Shown piece after piece: positions 15,045 to 23,251 of a stretch of DNA of 34,232 nucleotides. The notes under the pieces are model-generated. The model was given only the letters and a program-made list of their open reading frames with translations, searched no databases and was not told where the DNA came from. The first letter of the stretch is position 1, and each line of letters begins with the position of its first letter. The translations under genes and the position numbers were made by a program. This DNA comes from CALHVX01 sp964640725 (GTDB lineage Bacteria > Pseudomonadota > Gammaproteobacteria > Pseudomonadales > Azotimanducaceae). Location: contig CAZXIJ010000034.1 of assembly GCA_964640725.1 (NCBI GenBank), forward strand, positions 1 to 34,232, given 5' to 3'.

Positions 15045-15998
15045 ATGAGGGCAGACGTGATGAGTCAATTCGACGATCAGGGGGCAGCGGCCAGGCTCTG
15101 GCTGTGGCTGTTTTTGTGTCTGGTTCCGGCCGGCCTGGCTCAGGCAGCGCCGGGAGATTCGCTCCAGGATTGCGACGACTGCCCGGAGATGATCGAGCTC
15201 CCTACCGGCAAGGCGATGTTGGGCGTGGAGCCTTACGAGGCCAATGCCAAGCCGACCGATGGCGCGCTGCGAACGGTCCGCTTCCGGCAGCGTATTGCCA
15301 TGGGACGCACGGAAACATCCCGCGCGCAGTTTCGGCGCTTTGTGGATGCAACCGGCTACACGCCGGTTCAGAACGGCTGCAATACCTGGTCCAGTCACCG
15401 CATCCTCGGCTACGTGCTGGCGCACAGCTGGCACGATCCCGGCTACCCGCAGTCCGAGCAGCACCCGGTGGTTTGCGTCAGCTACGTGGATGCCACCGCC
15501 TATGCACGCTGGCTGTCGGAACTGACCGGGCAGCGCTACCGGTTGCCCAGCAGCAGCGAGTTCGAGTACGCAACGCGCGCAGGCACGCGCGGGCCGTGGT
15601 TCTGGGGCGCTTCCAGCAAACAGGCCTGCGAATTCGCGAACGTCGCCGATGCGACCTTTCGCAAGCACTTCGAGATGGCACCGGTCTTTCACTGCGACGA
15701 TGGCTATCTGCACACCGCGCCGGTTGGCAGCTTCAGCCCCAACCCCTGGGGCTTGAGCGATATGCTCGGCAATGCCTGGGAGTGGACCGAGGACTGCCTG
15801 CACCGCGACATGAGTAACGCACCCCTTGATGGCAGCGCCTGGCTAGAAGCCGACGGCGGCGAGTGCGACCGGCGCACCCCGCGGGGCGGCAGCTGGGTCT
15901 CCGGTACCGACTGGGTGCGGGCCGGCGCGCAGGCCGGTGACCGCGCGGTGTATCACAGCCAGCTGCTGGGCTTTCGGCTGGTGCGGGAACTCGATTGA
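15045..15998 (+). CDS. Exported FGE-sulfatase (SUMF1)-fold protein lacking catalytic cysteines
   Basis: A 317-residue protein with a signal peptide (about 1-35, core LWLWLFLCLVPAGLAQA). The body is a formylglycine-generating-enzyme/SUMF1 domain: IAMGRTETSRAQFRRFVDATGY, YPQSEQHPVVCVSYVDATAYARWLS, RYRLPSSSEFEYATRAG, GLSDMLGNAWEWTEDC and the final TPRGGSWVSGTDWVRAG. True FGE uses a Cys pair just after RGGS; here that stretch has none, so sulfatase activation is unlikely. Relatives with this fold act in pyoverdine (PvdO), ergothioneine (EgtB) and other pathways, or have no known role. AAGGAG 6 nt before ATG 15045 sets this start over ATGs at 14982 and 15039. It is divergent from the IclR gene. 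Confidence 0.9.
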   Translation: MRADVMSQFDDQGAAARLWLWLFLCLVPAGLAQAAPGDSLQDCDDCPEMIELPTGKAMLGVEPYEANAKPTDGALRTVRFRQRIAMGRTETSRAQFRRFVDATGYTPVQNGCNTWSSHRILGYVLAHSWHDPGYPQSEQHPVVCVSYVDATAYARWLSELTGQRYRLPSSSEFEYATRAGTRGPWFWGASSKQACEFANVADATFRKHFEMAPVFHCDDGYLHTAPVGSFSPNPWGLSDMLGNAWEWTEDCLHRDMSNAPLDGSAWLEADGGECDRRTPRGGSWVSGTDWVRAGAQAGDRAVYHSQLLGFRLVRELD

Positions 15999-16013
15999 CG
16001 ACGCGTGCGCGGC

Positions 16014-17174
16014 TCAGCGTGCGGGGTTGAGCCAGCGGCTGCGTTCGTCCAGCAGCACTTTCATGTCGTCGCCGGTTTGCGGGAGTTCGTCCGGCGGCAG
16101 GTCCAGGTGGTCCAGGGGGATCTCCTGCCGATACTGCTCGAACACCGGCGCGACGACTTCCAGCGGATATCTGGGAATGCGTCGGTCCTTGCGAAACTCG
16201 GCGATCGGTATCCGGGCTTCGATAATGCTGTCGTTGTTGCTCGGGTCTTGTTCGAGCACCTTGCCGCCGGCGTCCACGATCAGCGATCCGCCGCCGAACT
16301 GCTCGTAGCCGCTGCCTTCCGGGAACGTAATGTTCGACATGGCGCTGTAGAAGTTGTTGAAGCGGGCCATCGCCGTCACGTCGTCCTTGGAAAAGAGCGT
16401 GGCGGTGCGCAGCATGATCTCGACACCGCGCATGGCGTAGGCGGCGTACACGAAGGCATCAATCTGCACGGTGCTGACGGCAAGGTTGCCGAACTCGGTT
16501 TGCAGCACCGGAAACTCTTCTTCGATGCCGTAGCGCGCCCGGAACTTGCTGCGCACGTTCTCAACGGTGGTGGTGGGGATTTCGCCGAAGCCGCCCAGGC
16601 GCTTCACGTTGCGGGTCTTCCAGTAGCGCGCGGCGACGTTGCCCTGCCGATCGATCACCGCGTTCAAACTCAGAATGTGATTGGGCCAGTCAGCATCCGT
16701 GGCGTAGCTGCCGAACACGATGTAGCTGTCGCAGGCGCGGGCTGCCTTGCCGATCAGATCTGTCTCCGGCCCGGGGATTGTCAGCGTGAACTTCAGCTTT
16801 TCCGCCCGGGAACCGCTGGAGTAGCCGGTGAGGGGAAACTCGTTGAACAGAATGATGTCTGGCTTGTCGCCTTCGGTGCAGGCGCGCTCAATAAAGGAGA
16901 GCATGATGTCGACGTTGGCCGCGAGGCCTTCCTTGGGGTCGTCGTAGTCCTGCAGGTTCTTGACGCCGTTCTGCACGACCTTCAGGACAACCTCGTCCTT
17001 CTCCAGCGGTGCCGCAGGGTAGGACCCGTCCTCGCGCACCAGGGTCACGGCGGTTGCGGCGGCCGGCGGGCTGATGGCCTCGCTGGGGGGCGCTTGGCTG
17101 GGCGTCTGCTGGCAGCCGATGCTGGCCAGAACGATGATCAGGCAGGGAGCGAGGCGGGTTGGCAGGGCGTTCAC
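16014..17174 (-). CDS. Nitrilase-fold lipoprotein without the catalytic Cys
   Basis: A 386-residue carbon-nitrogen hydrolase (nitrilase) superfamily protein on a lipoprotein signal (lipobox ASIGC, Cys21), so it should be anchored outside the cytoplasm. The Glu of the E-K-C triad is present in FNEFPLTGYS (Glu112) and the Lys in RYWKTRN (Lys186). The motif that normally carries the nucleophile, ICxD, reads VQID, with Gln237 in the Cys position. As seen, it cannot do standard amide or nitrile hydrolysis. The start is GTG 17174, set by AAGGAGG 7 nt upstream; the longer frame to 17246 has no signal at its start. The gene is convergent with the FGE-like gene and divergent from the lipocalin gene. 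Confidence 0.85.
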   Translation of the reverse strand: MNALPTRLAPCLIIVLASIGCQQTPSQAPPSEAISPPAAATAVTLVREDGSYPAAPLEKDEVVLKVVQNGVKNLQDYDDPKEGLAANVDIMLSFIERACTEGDKPDIILFNEFPLTGYSSGSRAEKLKFTLTIPGPETDLIGKAARACDSYIVFGSYATDADWPNHILSLNAVIDRQGNVAARYWKTRNVKRLGGFGEIPTTTVENVRSKFRARYGIEEEFPVLQTEFGNLAVSTVQIDAFVYAAYAMRGVEIMLRTATLFSKDDVTAMARFNNFYSAMSNITFPEGSGYEQFGGGSLIVDAGGKVLEQDPSNNDSIIEARIPIAEFRKDRRIPRYPLEVVAPVFEQYRQEIPLDHLDLPPDELPQTGDDMKVLLDERSRWLNPAR

Positions 17175-17260
17175 GGGCGGTCCTCCTTCATAGGCCCGGA
17201 ACCGTAGCGATTTCGGCCTCGCAATGCGAGCCGAGGTGCCGACCACGCCGGAGAACTGCC

Positions 17261-17812
17261 ATGCCCAGAACCCGATACCTCGCCTTTCCGCTGTTTTCCG
17301 TCCTGGTGCTGATGGGTTGCCAGGGCGCGCCGCCCCTGACGCCGGTGGCGGGCTTTGATGTCGATCGCTATCTGGGGGAGTGGTACGTGCTCGCGCACAT
17401 TCCGCCGCCCTTCACGGGCAATGCCTACGATGCAACGGAGCGCTACGAGCGCCTCGATGCCCGCCGTATCGCCACCACCTATCGCTACCGCAAGGGCAGT
17501 TTCGAGGCACCGCTGAAAGCGATGAACTCTGTTGCCTTTACCGACGTTGGCGCGTCCGCGAGCGAGTGGGGCATGCAGTTTTTCTGGCCTCTGAAGATGG
17601 ACTACCGGATTGCCTACATCGATGACGCTTACGAGGTCGTCATCGTGGGCCGGAACAAGCGTGACTACCTGTGGATCATGTCGCGGGCGCCGCAGATTCC
17701 CGAAGCGCAGTACGAAGCGCTGGTCGCGCGGGCGGTGGCCATGGGCTACGACCGGGCCGAGATCGAGCGAGTTCCGCAGCGCCCCGCGCGCGAGGGGCCG
17801 GCCGCGGGCTGA
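17261..17812 (+). CDS. Bacterial lipocalin (Blc-like lipoprotein)
   Basis: A 183-residue lipocalin. The signal ends in a lipobox VLMGC (Cys20). The lipocalin opening motif is VDRYLGEWYVLAHIPPPF (34-51), with the G-x-W at 39-41, followed by YDATERYERLD. Later strands include MQFFWPLKMDYRIAYIDDAYEVVIVGRNKRDYLWIMSRAPQI. This agrees with outer-membrane lipocalins such as E. coli Blc, which bind lysophospholipids or fatty acids and are linked to envelope stress. GGAG lies 8 nt before the ATG. It is divergent from the nitrilase-fold lipoprotein, and the thioredoxin gene follows after 114 bp on the same strand. Confidence 0.93.
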   Translation: MPRTRYLAFPLFSVLVLMGCQGAPPLTPVAGFDVDRYLGEWYVLAHIPPPFTGNAYDATERYERLDARRIATTYRYRKGSFEAPLKAMNSVAFTDVGASASEWGMQFFWPLKMDYRIAYIDDAYEVVIVGRNKRDYLWIMSRAPQIPEAQYEALVARAVAMGYDRAEIERVPQRPAREGPAAG

Positions 17813-17926
17813 GCCCTTGGCAACGGCAACAGCAACAGTCAGACAAGAAGCGGGCCGGTGTCCCTGGGCCATGCAGGCACTGGCGCGGCCCTGTACCATC
17901 GGCGCGTTTTTCGACTCGAGAGAATC

Positions 17927-18484
17927 ATGCGCACCTTATTGCCCGCTCTGTTGATAATGACTGCCCTCGGGGCACCGGCGCCTGCGAGCGCGGTTGGCCC
18001 CGGCGATCAGGGCCCGTCCTGGGAAGGCAAGGACCTGCTGACGGGCGAGATGCTGTCTTACCCCGCGGTGCTCAAGGGCGAGCCGGCGGTCATGCTCTTC
18101 TGGGCCACCTGGTGTCCCTACTGCAAGGCGTTCATGCCCTACGCCAAGGCGCTGCAGAGCGAGTTCGGGGATCGCGGCATGCAGTTCGTGACCTTGAACA
18201 CCAAAGAGCGCGGGCGTGGCGACCCGGCGGCCTATGCCCGCTCGCTGGACTTTCCGCTGATCGCCGTGGGCGAGGCGGACGCGATTGGCGAGGCCTGGGG
18301 CATCGACTTCATTCCCGGCTTGCTGGTCGTGAACGGCAGCGGCGAAGTGATTTACCGGCGTCGCAGCACGAACCTGCCGGCCGGGCGCACCGTCGCGGAG
18401 CAGTGGCATGCAGAGGTTCGGGCCGTGCTGCAGGAGCTCCTGGCAGAAGACCCGCAGGACCCTCAGGACGCGCCGTCCCGGTAG
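17927..18484 (+). CDS. TlpA/ResA-like periplasmic thioredoxin
   Basis: A 185-residue thioredoxin-fold protein with a cleavable signal peptide (about 1-22, ending PASA). The redox motif is WATWCPYCK (Cys63, Cys66), followed by the TlpA-like GMQFVTLNTKE and the cis-Pro motif FIPGLLVVNGSGEV. Periplasmic members reduce or isomerise disulfides, often in cytochrome c maturation. With a CPYC pair, the exact direction of electron flow cannot be told. GAGAG precedes the ATG. The last 22 bp overlap the convergent DUF2087 gene. Confidence 0.92.
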   Translation: MRTLLPALLIMTALGAPAPASAVGPGDQGPSWEGKDLLTGEMLSYPAVLKGEPAVMLFWATWCPYCKAFMPYAKALQSEFGDRGMQFVTLNTKERGRGDPAAYARSLDFPLIAVGEADAIGEAWGIDFIPGLLVVNGSGEVIYRRRSTNLPAGRTVAEQWHAEVRAVLQELLAEDPQDPQDAPSR

Positions 18485-18897
18485 CTTGCTGCCCGCGAGG
18501 CCTTCTCCTGCTGGCGTGTTTTTGCGGCGGCCAGCTCGGCGCTGGCGATCGCCATGGCCTGTTGCTGAGCAGATTCGTCCAGCGCTTCGGCCAGGCGCTG
18601 GTAGTTCAGGTAGTAACGTGTGCCGTCCCGGTTGCGCTTTAGGAAACCGAAGTCGACGAGGTAGCGTCGGGCAGTGACGTGATCGACCTGCGCGTTCAGG
18701 GCTGCCAGGGTCTCTTTGAGCGCCTCGTTCAGGGCCGGCTCGTCGTACGGGTAGCGGCGATGCAGCGTGCTGCTGACCGTGCCCAGCAGCTGATCCCGGG
18801 GCTCCGGCTTTTTCGGAATCCGGGTCAGGGCACCGCTCCGGAGCAGCGTGCCCAGAGTTTTGCCCAGTTCGTCAGCGTCTGCTGGGTTCACAACCAT
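18463..18897 (-). CDS. DUF2087 family protein
   Basis: A 144-residue protein with a DUF2087 region: ALTRIPKKPEPRDQLLGTVSSTL, HRRYPYDEPALNEALKETL and TARRYLVDFGFLKRNRDGTRYYLN. This is a small winged-helix-like domain often found fused to or near HTH regulators. The C-terminal 35 residues are a charged Ala/Gln-rich helix. GGGGAAAG precedes ATG 18897. It overlaps the thioredoxin gene tail to tail by 22 bp and is divergent from the PEP mutase family gene. It may act as a regulator; that is inference. Confidence 0.88.
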   Translation of the reverse strand: MVVNPADADELGKTLGTLLRSGALTRIPKKPEPRDQLLGTVSSTLHRRYPYDEPALNEALKETLAALNAQVDHVTARRYLVDFGFLKRNRDGTRYYLNYQRLAEALDESAQQQAMAIASAELAAAKTRQQEKASRAASYRDGAS

Positions 18898-19030
18898 CTT
18901 TCCCCGTGTTCAAAGTCCTGCAGCTTACCGGACTGCGTCGCTGGCCGGATTCGGCCGTCATCATTGACTGCAGGCCGCGAAGCCGGGGCAACTGCATTAG
19001 AGTGCCCGCAGGCCAACGACGGAGATCGCC

Positions 19031-19780
19031 ATGACGACCCAACAGCAACACTGCGCAACGCTGCAGGCCCTGCATCAGGGCGCCAGCGCCTGGGTGCTCC
19101 CGAACCCCTGGGACCTGGGGTCTGCGCTGCAGCTTCAAAAGCGCGGCTTCAAGGCCCTGGCAACCAGCAGCGCCGCCCTGGCAGGCACCCTGGGCCGCAA
19201 AGACGGCCAGGTGACGCTGGAAGAAAAGTTGCGACACTGCGAGCAACTGGCGACGCACCTGTCGGTGCCGGTCAGTGTCGATTTTGAAGATGGCTTTGAC
19301 GATAGCCCCGAGGGCCTGGCAGCCAATATCGTCCAGCTGGCCAGCACTGGCGTTGCCGGCTGTTCGATCGAGGACTTCAGCCGCGAGCGGCAGCTGATCT
19401 TTGAGCCGGCACTTGCAGCCGAGCGCATGGCAGCGGCGGTCGAGACTGTCGCTGGTCTGGACTGCGATTTCCAGCTCGTTGGCCGGGCGGAAAACCTGAT
19501 TCGTGGCCGCGACGACTTTGACGATACCCTGGCGCGGCTGGTGCGCTATGCAGAGCTCGGCGCGCACGTCGTTTATGCTCCGGGCCTGCGATCGCTCGAT
19601 CAGGTTCGGGCGGTTCGCGCTGCAACGAACAAGCCCGTCAATGTGTTATGGCCGTTCTTTCCGGGCGTTGCCCTGGCAGCGCTGGGCGAGGCGGGGGCCT
19701 GCCGGCTGAGCCTGGGCAGCGCTCTGTATCAGCAGATGGGGGCCTGGCTGGACGAGCAGGCCGGCGCCATGGAAGTCTGA
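19031..19780 (+). CDS. Isocitrate lyase/PEP mutase family protein
   Basis: A 249-residue TIM-barrel protein of the PEP mutase/isocitrate lyase superfamily. It shows VLPNPWDLGSALQLQKRGFKALATSS (22-47), the metal-binding VDFEDGF (83-89 with Asp84, Glu86, Asp87), GCSIEDF (near 114-120) and QLVGRAENLIRG. Relatives include oxaloacetate decarboxylase, carboxyvinyl-carboxyphosphonate mutase-like and 2-methylisocitrate lyase enzymes. All bind 2-oxo or enolpyruvate acids with Mg2+. The short form without a long C-terminal lid is common among uncharacterised members. GGAG precedes the ATG. It is convergent with the LacI-like gene. The substrate cannot be assigned. Confidence 0.92.
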   Translation: MTTQQQHCATLQALHQGASAWVLPNPWDLGSALQLQKRGFKALATSSAALAGTLGRKDGQVTLEEKLRHCEQLATHLSVPVSVDFEDGFDDSPEGLAANIVQLASTGVAGCSIEDFSRERQLIFEPALAAERMAAAVETVAGLDCDFQLVGRAENLIRGRDDFDDTLARLVRYAELGAHVVYAPGLRSLDQVRAVRAATNKPVNVLWPFFPGVALAALGEAGACRLSLGSALYQQMGAWLDEQAGAMEV

Positions 19781-19794
19781 GCCCGCGCGCCCGT

Positions 19795-20733
19795 TCAGGC
19801 GCCGATGCGCGCTGAGCGGCCTTGCACCGGAATGCCCGCGAAGAGCGCTTCCTGGGCCGTGTGGCCGGGGTCCGCGATGCTCGCAAGCAACAGGGCCACG
19901 GCGCGCTCGGCCATCTGCGCCAGGGGCTGACGCACGGTGGTCAGGCCGTAGGCGGCAAGGTCGGCGCTGGCGATGCCGTCAAAGCCAAGCACCGAGAGCT
20001 GCTCGGGAACGGCGAGGCCAAAGCCCTGCCGGGCCTCGTCAATGCAGCCCATCGCCATCAGGTCGTTGGTGGCCAGCACCGCGTCAGGCACGCCGCCGCG
20101 TTCCGCGTGCAGCTGTCGCAGCGCCGCCCGCCCGGAGGCGTAGCTGCCATCGGCTTCGGCGAGAGAGACGTCGCTCAGAGCGAGGTCCTTGAGGGCCTGC
20201 AGGGCGCTGAAGGCGCGCTCGGCAGCGGCGGTGGAGTCCGGCGGACCCGTCACCAGCCCGACACTGCGATGGTTGCCGCCGGCGAGCGCGTTGACCAGCC
20301 AGCGGGCGCCGGCCTGCTGGTCGCACCGCACAGAAGAAAGCCGAGGGTCGGCCGCGTAGCAGTTGAAACAGACGGCAGGCACCGGGAGCTGCAGGAGCCG
20401 TTCGAGGTCTTCGGCCTGCAGGCGCGCGGCGGTAATGATGCCGTCCACGGACTGTGCCTCGACTTGCTCGGCCACCAGGCTGGTTTCCGTATCGATGGCG
20501 AAGGTCAGGGCGTGCAGGTGCTGGTCCGCAAGCGCCTGGGTCAGCTGCACGAGCGTTTCCGGGTCGGTGCGGGTCAGGCTCCGTGGCACAATCAGCGCGA
20601 CGACACCGGTCGCTGACCCTGGGGCCGCGTTCGCGGCTTCGGTGCTTTGCTGGCTGGCGGCGGCGCGCTGCCGGGCGGCCTTGCTGGCCGCGCCGCGCTT
20701 GCGCCCAGGCGAGCTTTTGCGCATGTCAGGCAT
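19795..20733 (-). CDS. LacI/GalR-type sensor domain protein without HTH headpiece
   Basis: A 312-residue protein, or 309 from ATG 20724. From residue 43 on it is a clear LacI/GalR periplasmic-binding-fold domain: GVVALIVPRS, SVDGIITAARL, VRCDQQAGARWLVNAL, SVGLVTGPPDS, DAVLATNDLMAMGCIDEA, LSVLGFDGIASADL and LTTVRQPLAQMAERAV. Normal members carry about 55 residues of HTH plus hinge before this point. Here only MPDMRKSSPGRKRGAASKAA and an Ala/Gln-rich stretch precede it, with no helix-turn-helix. The preceding gene ends 44 bp upstream, leaving no room for one. It may be a deleted regulator, a ligand-responsive partner of another protein, or a DNA binder through the basic, AT-hook-like N-terminus. 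Confidence 0.85.
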   Translation of the reverse strand: MPDMRKSSPGRKRGAASKAARQRAAASQQSTEAANAAPGSATGVVALIVPRSLTRTDPETLVQLTQALADQHLHALTFAIDTETSLVAEQVEAQSVDGIITAARLQAEDLERLLQLPVPAVCFNCYAADPRLSSVRCDQQAGARWLVNALAGGNHRSVGLVTGPPDSTAAAERAFSALQALKDLALSDVSLAEADGSYASGRAALRQLHAERGGVPDAVLATNDLMAMGCIDEARQGFGLAVPEQLSVLGFDGIASADLAAYGLTTVRQPLAQMAERAVALLLASIADPGHTAQEALFAGIPVQGRSARIGA

Positions 20734-20777
20734 TCGCGATGTTGCTCCACAGCAGGGGGTAGGCGCTGCCAGGACGG

Positions 20778-23183
20778 CTAACCACCATGGGCGACTGCCG
20801 TTGGCTGTGGCTCGGCGATCGCGGCTTCCGGACCCTTGGGCAGAAGGCGGATGGTCTGCACCGTTGCCTTGTTGACTGCCTCGTCGCTGTAGACCAGCGG
20901 GAAGCGACCGTCCTGGGCCCAGCCGCTGAGCAGGTTCTGGTAGAAGGGCGAGCGCGGGTCTCCCGATTGCCCGGGCGCGTTGGTCATGGAACCTGCGTCC
21001 CAATTGCCGACGTCCAGCACCATGCGGAACGAAGCGCCGCTTCTGACCTTCAGGTTGGCGGGATCGAAGTTGGTGCTGTTGGCCGTGTTGCCGCTGCCGC
21101 CCCGGGCATGAGCCGGCATGGCGAGCTGTTTGGCGTGGTCGGGAAATCTGCTCAGCAGCGGATGCTCGAACTCGATCTGATGCAGATCGCCCCAGCGCCA
21201 GCCAGCGGGGTCTGGACCCAGCTGCGCTGCCAGGCTATCCCAGGCGGCGCTCAGCGTTGACTGCAGCAGCGGGGCGATCTCGCGATCGCCGGTCGCCGCG
21301 ACCAGGGTGTAAAAGTCCAGGGGGCGGATCAGCGCTGCCTTGTCGTCGGCGAGCAGCTGCGCCAGCGCCGGTTCGAAGTGTTGCTGCAGCCACACGATGT
21401 ACAGGGCAGCCGGGCTGGAGTCGGCCGAGAGAACGCCGTCCCAGGCCTTCAGGTGCGCGAGCGGTTGGTTGCCTTCAGCGCTCGGCAGCCGGGCAAGGAT
21501 CTGTTCTGCGAGCTTGGACTGGTAGTCCCGCTGCAGCGCCTCGGAGTCCGCCAGCGTGTGCTCGGGCTGGCGGGCCAGCACTTCGCGGATTCGCAGATGC
21601 CGCCAGGGCGCAGACCACTCGAAGCCCACGGGGTATTGCTCGATGGGGTAGTCCCGGGGCAGGTTCATGGCGTTGGCGGTGCTGGTATAGCCGCGCTCCG
21701 GGTTGTGCTCTACCGGCAGAACGTCCATGTCGAAGTAGCCGTTCCACTCGTAGCGGCCATCGCCGGGCACCGGCAGCAACCCGTCCCAGTTGCCGCGGCG
21801 CGGAAAGAGCCCGGCGGGCTTGTAACCGATGTTGCCGTCGACGTCTGCGTAAACCTGGTTTTCGCTGGGGGCGCCCCAGCGGTTCAGGGATTCCCGGAAG
21901 CTGCGCCAGTTTTGCGCGCGCATGTACTCGATGCCGCCAAAGTAGGGTGCCATGCCTTCGTCCAGCCAGGCGGCGCGGACGGCGAACAGGTGCTTTTCGC
22001 CTTCGTGCACGATCGGTCCGTGGCGGGTAAAGCGCAGGGTGACCTCCCGGGCTTCCTGCCCGCGCACGGCGATCTGTTCTGTGACCGTGCGCACTGCCTC
22101 GACGTTGCCGTCGTAAAAATAGCCGCCGCGGTTTCTGACGTAGACGTACAGGTCCTCCTGATCGATCGGAAAGATCGTCAGGCCGAAGGCGATGCGTTCG
22201 TTGTGACCGATGCTCACGCCCGGAAGGCCGGGCTCTCCGGCACCGATGACGTTGAGCCCCGGTGCCTTCAGGTGCGCGATGTAACGCAGGGACGGCACGG
22301 CGTGCCCGCGGTGCGGGTCGTCGGCAAGGATCGGCCGGCCCGTGGCGGTCCGCGACGGCGCGACGGCCCAGTTGTTGCTGCCCAGCTGGGCATCGCTGTG
22401 CTGCGCTTCCAAAAGCGACTGCGCCAGCATTCCGGCTTGCTCGTCAAAGCGTACCGGGGCCTTGGCCAGCTGGTAGGTCTCCAACACGTTCGCCGGCACG
22501 GCGCACGGGTCCAGGCCGATGGGAACCCGGGTTTCCCATTTCGGCTCCAGCACTTTCCACACCCGAGCCTCGTCCATGCTGAGCTCGCACAGGATACGAG
22601 CACGGCGAACTTCCGTGACCACGTTGCGCCACAGGCCGTGGCTGCGGATTCGCACGACATCTTCAGGAGACCAGCGTGCGGGCTCGTAGCCGAGCAACCC
22701 GAATTCCATGGGCATCAGGTCCGGGTCCGTGCTGATCAGGTCCAGGTAGGCGTTGATCCCTGCGACAAAGGCCGTCGCGATACGCTTGGCGTCGGAGCCG
22801 TAGGCCAGCCACTCTCGATACATGTCGCCGCGGTACAGGAACAACCGCGCCGCGCGATCCTGGTCGACATAGGCTTCGCCCAGCACTTCGCTGAGCTGGC
22901 CCAGGCCGCGCCGGCGCCACAGATCGATCTGCCAGAGCCGGTCCCGGGCGGCATTGAAGCCTTGCACGACGAAGGCGTCGTAGTGCGTTTGGGCGTACAT
23001 GTGGGGCACGCCCCACTCATCGATCTGGATCCGCGCCGGACGCTCGAGCGCCGGGACCGGGTAGCTCTGATCCTGAAGGCCGTCGGTGCCCGGTGCGGTG
23101 CGGCCTGCTGCCACCTCGGCCAGCGCCTGCCCGCAGGCGAGGCAAGACAGCAGGGCGAGGGTTCGGCAGACAACTTGGTGCAT
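20778..23183 (-). CDS. Penicillin acylase family Ntn hydrolase
   Basis: An 801-residue penicillin acylase (peptidase S45) family precursor. A signal peptide (about 1-22, core LALLSCLACGQALA) is followed by the alpha-subunit region with RIQIDEWGVPHMYAQ and QGFNAARDRLWQIDLWRRRG. The autoprocessing site is LGSNNW, with Ser269 as the new N-terminal nucleophile. The beta-subunit has PILADDPH, ISIGHNE-type (GVSIGHNERIAFG), FTRHGPIVHE and, near the end, GGSGNTANS and PGQSGDPRSPFYQN. Members hydrolyse amides such as beta-lactam side chains, acyl-homoserine lactones or N-acyl amino acids in the periplasm. ATG 23183 is chosen as the start of the signal peptide. The LacI-type gene follows by 44 bp. Confidence 0.95.
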   Translation of the reverse strand: MHQVVCRTLALLSCLACGQALAEVAAGRTAPGTDGLQDQSYPVPALERPARIQIDEWGVPHMYAQTHYDAFVVQGFNAARDRLWQIDLWRRRGLGQLSEVLGEAYVDQDRAARLFLYRGDMYREWLAYGSDAKRIATAFVAGINAYLDLISTDPDLMPMEFGLLGYEPARWSPEDVVRIRSHGLWRNVVTEVRRARILCELSMDEARVWKVLEPKWETRVPIGLDPCAVPANVLETYQLAKAPVRFDEQAGMLAQSLLEAQHSDAQLGSNNWAVAPSRTATGRPILADDPHRGHAVPSLRYIAHLKAPGLNVIGAGEPGLPGVSIGHNERIAFGLTIFPIDQEDLYVYVRNRGGYFYDGNVEAVRTVTEQIAVRGQEAREVTLRFTRHGPIVHEGEKHLFAVRAAWLDEGMAPYFGGIEYMRAQNWRSFRESLNRWGAPSENQVYADVDGNIGYKPAGLFPRRGNWDGLLPVPGDGRYEWNGYFDMDVLPVEHNPERGYTSTANAMNLPRDYPIEQYPVGFEWSAPWRHLRIREVLARQPEHTLADSEALQRDYQSKLAEQILARLPSAEGNQPLAHLKAWDGVLSADSSPAALYIVWLQQHFEPALAQLLADDKAALIRPLDFYTLVAATGDREIAPLLQSTLSAAWDSLAAQLGPDPAGWRWGDLHQIEFEHPLLSRFPDHAKQLAMPAHARGGSGNTANSTNFDPANLKVRSGASFRMVLDVGNWDAGSMTNAPGQSGDPRSPFYQNLLSGWAQDGRFPLVYSDEAVNKATVQTIRLLPKGPEAAIAEPQPTAVAHGG

Positions 23184-23251
23184 GGTGCGTGGGCCTTCTG
23201 GTTCCTGCGGCGGCTTGGGCCGAACCGGTGATCTAACGCCCCTATGATGCC

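Noticed and set aside
18898..19030. Sigma-70-like promoter with TTGACT near 18964
   Set aside because: A TTGACT is present, but no -10-like hexamer lies at 16-18 bp; the nearest AT-rich hexamer is about 25 bp away.
20778..23183. Quorum-quenching acyl-homoserine-lactone acylase
   Set aside because: The family includes AHL acylases, but no residue pattern visible by eye separates them from other penicillin acylase family members.
21378..23231. Plus-strand open frame of 617 codons opposite the penicillin acylase
   Set aside because: The minus-strand frame has the complete Ntn-hydrolase signature and a signal peptide. This frame shows only His/Val/Gln-rich shadow composition.
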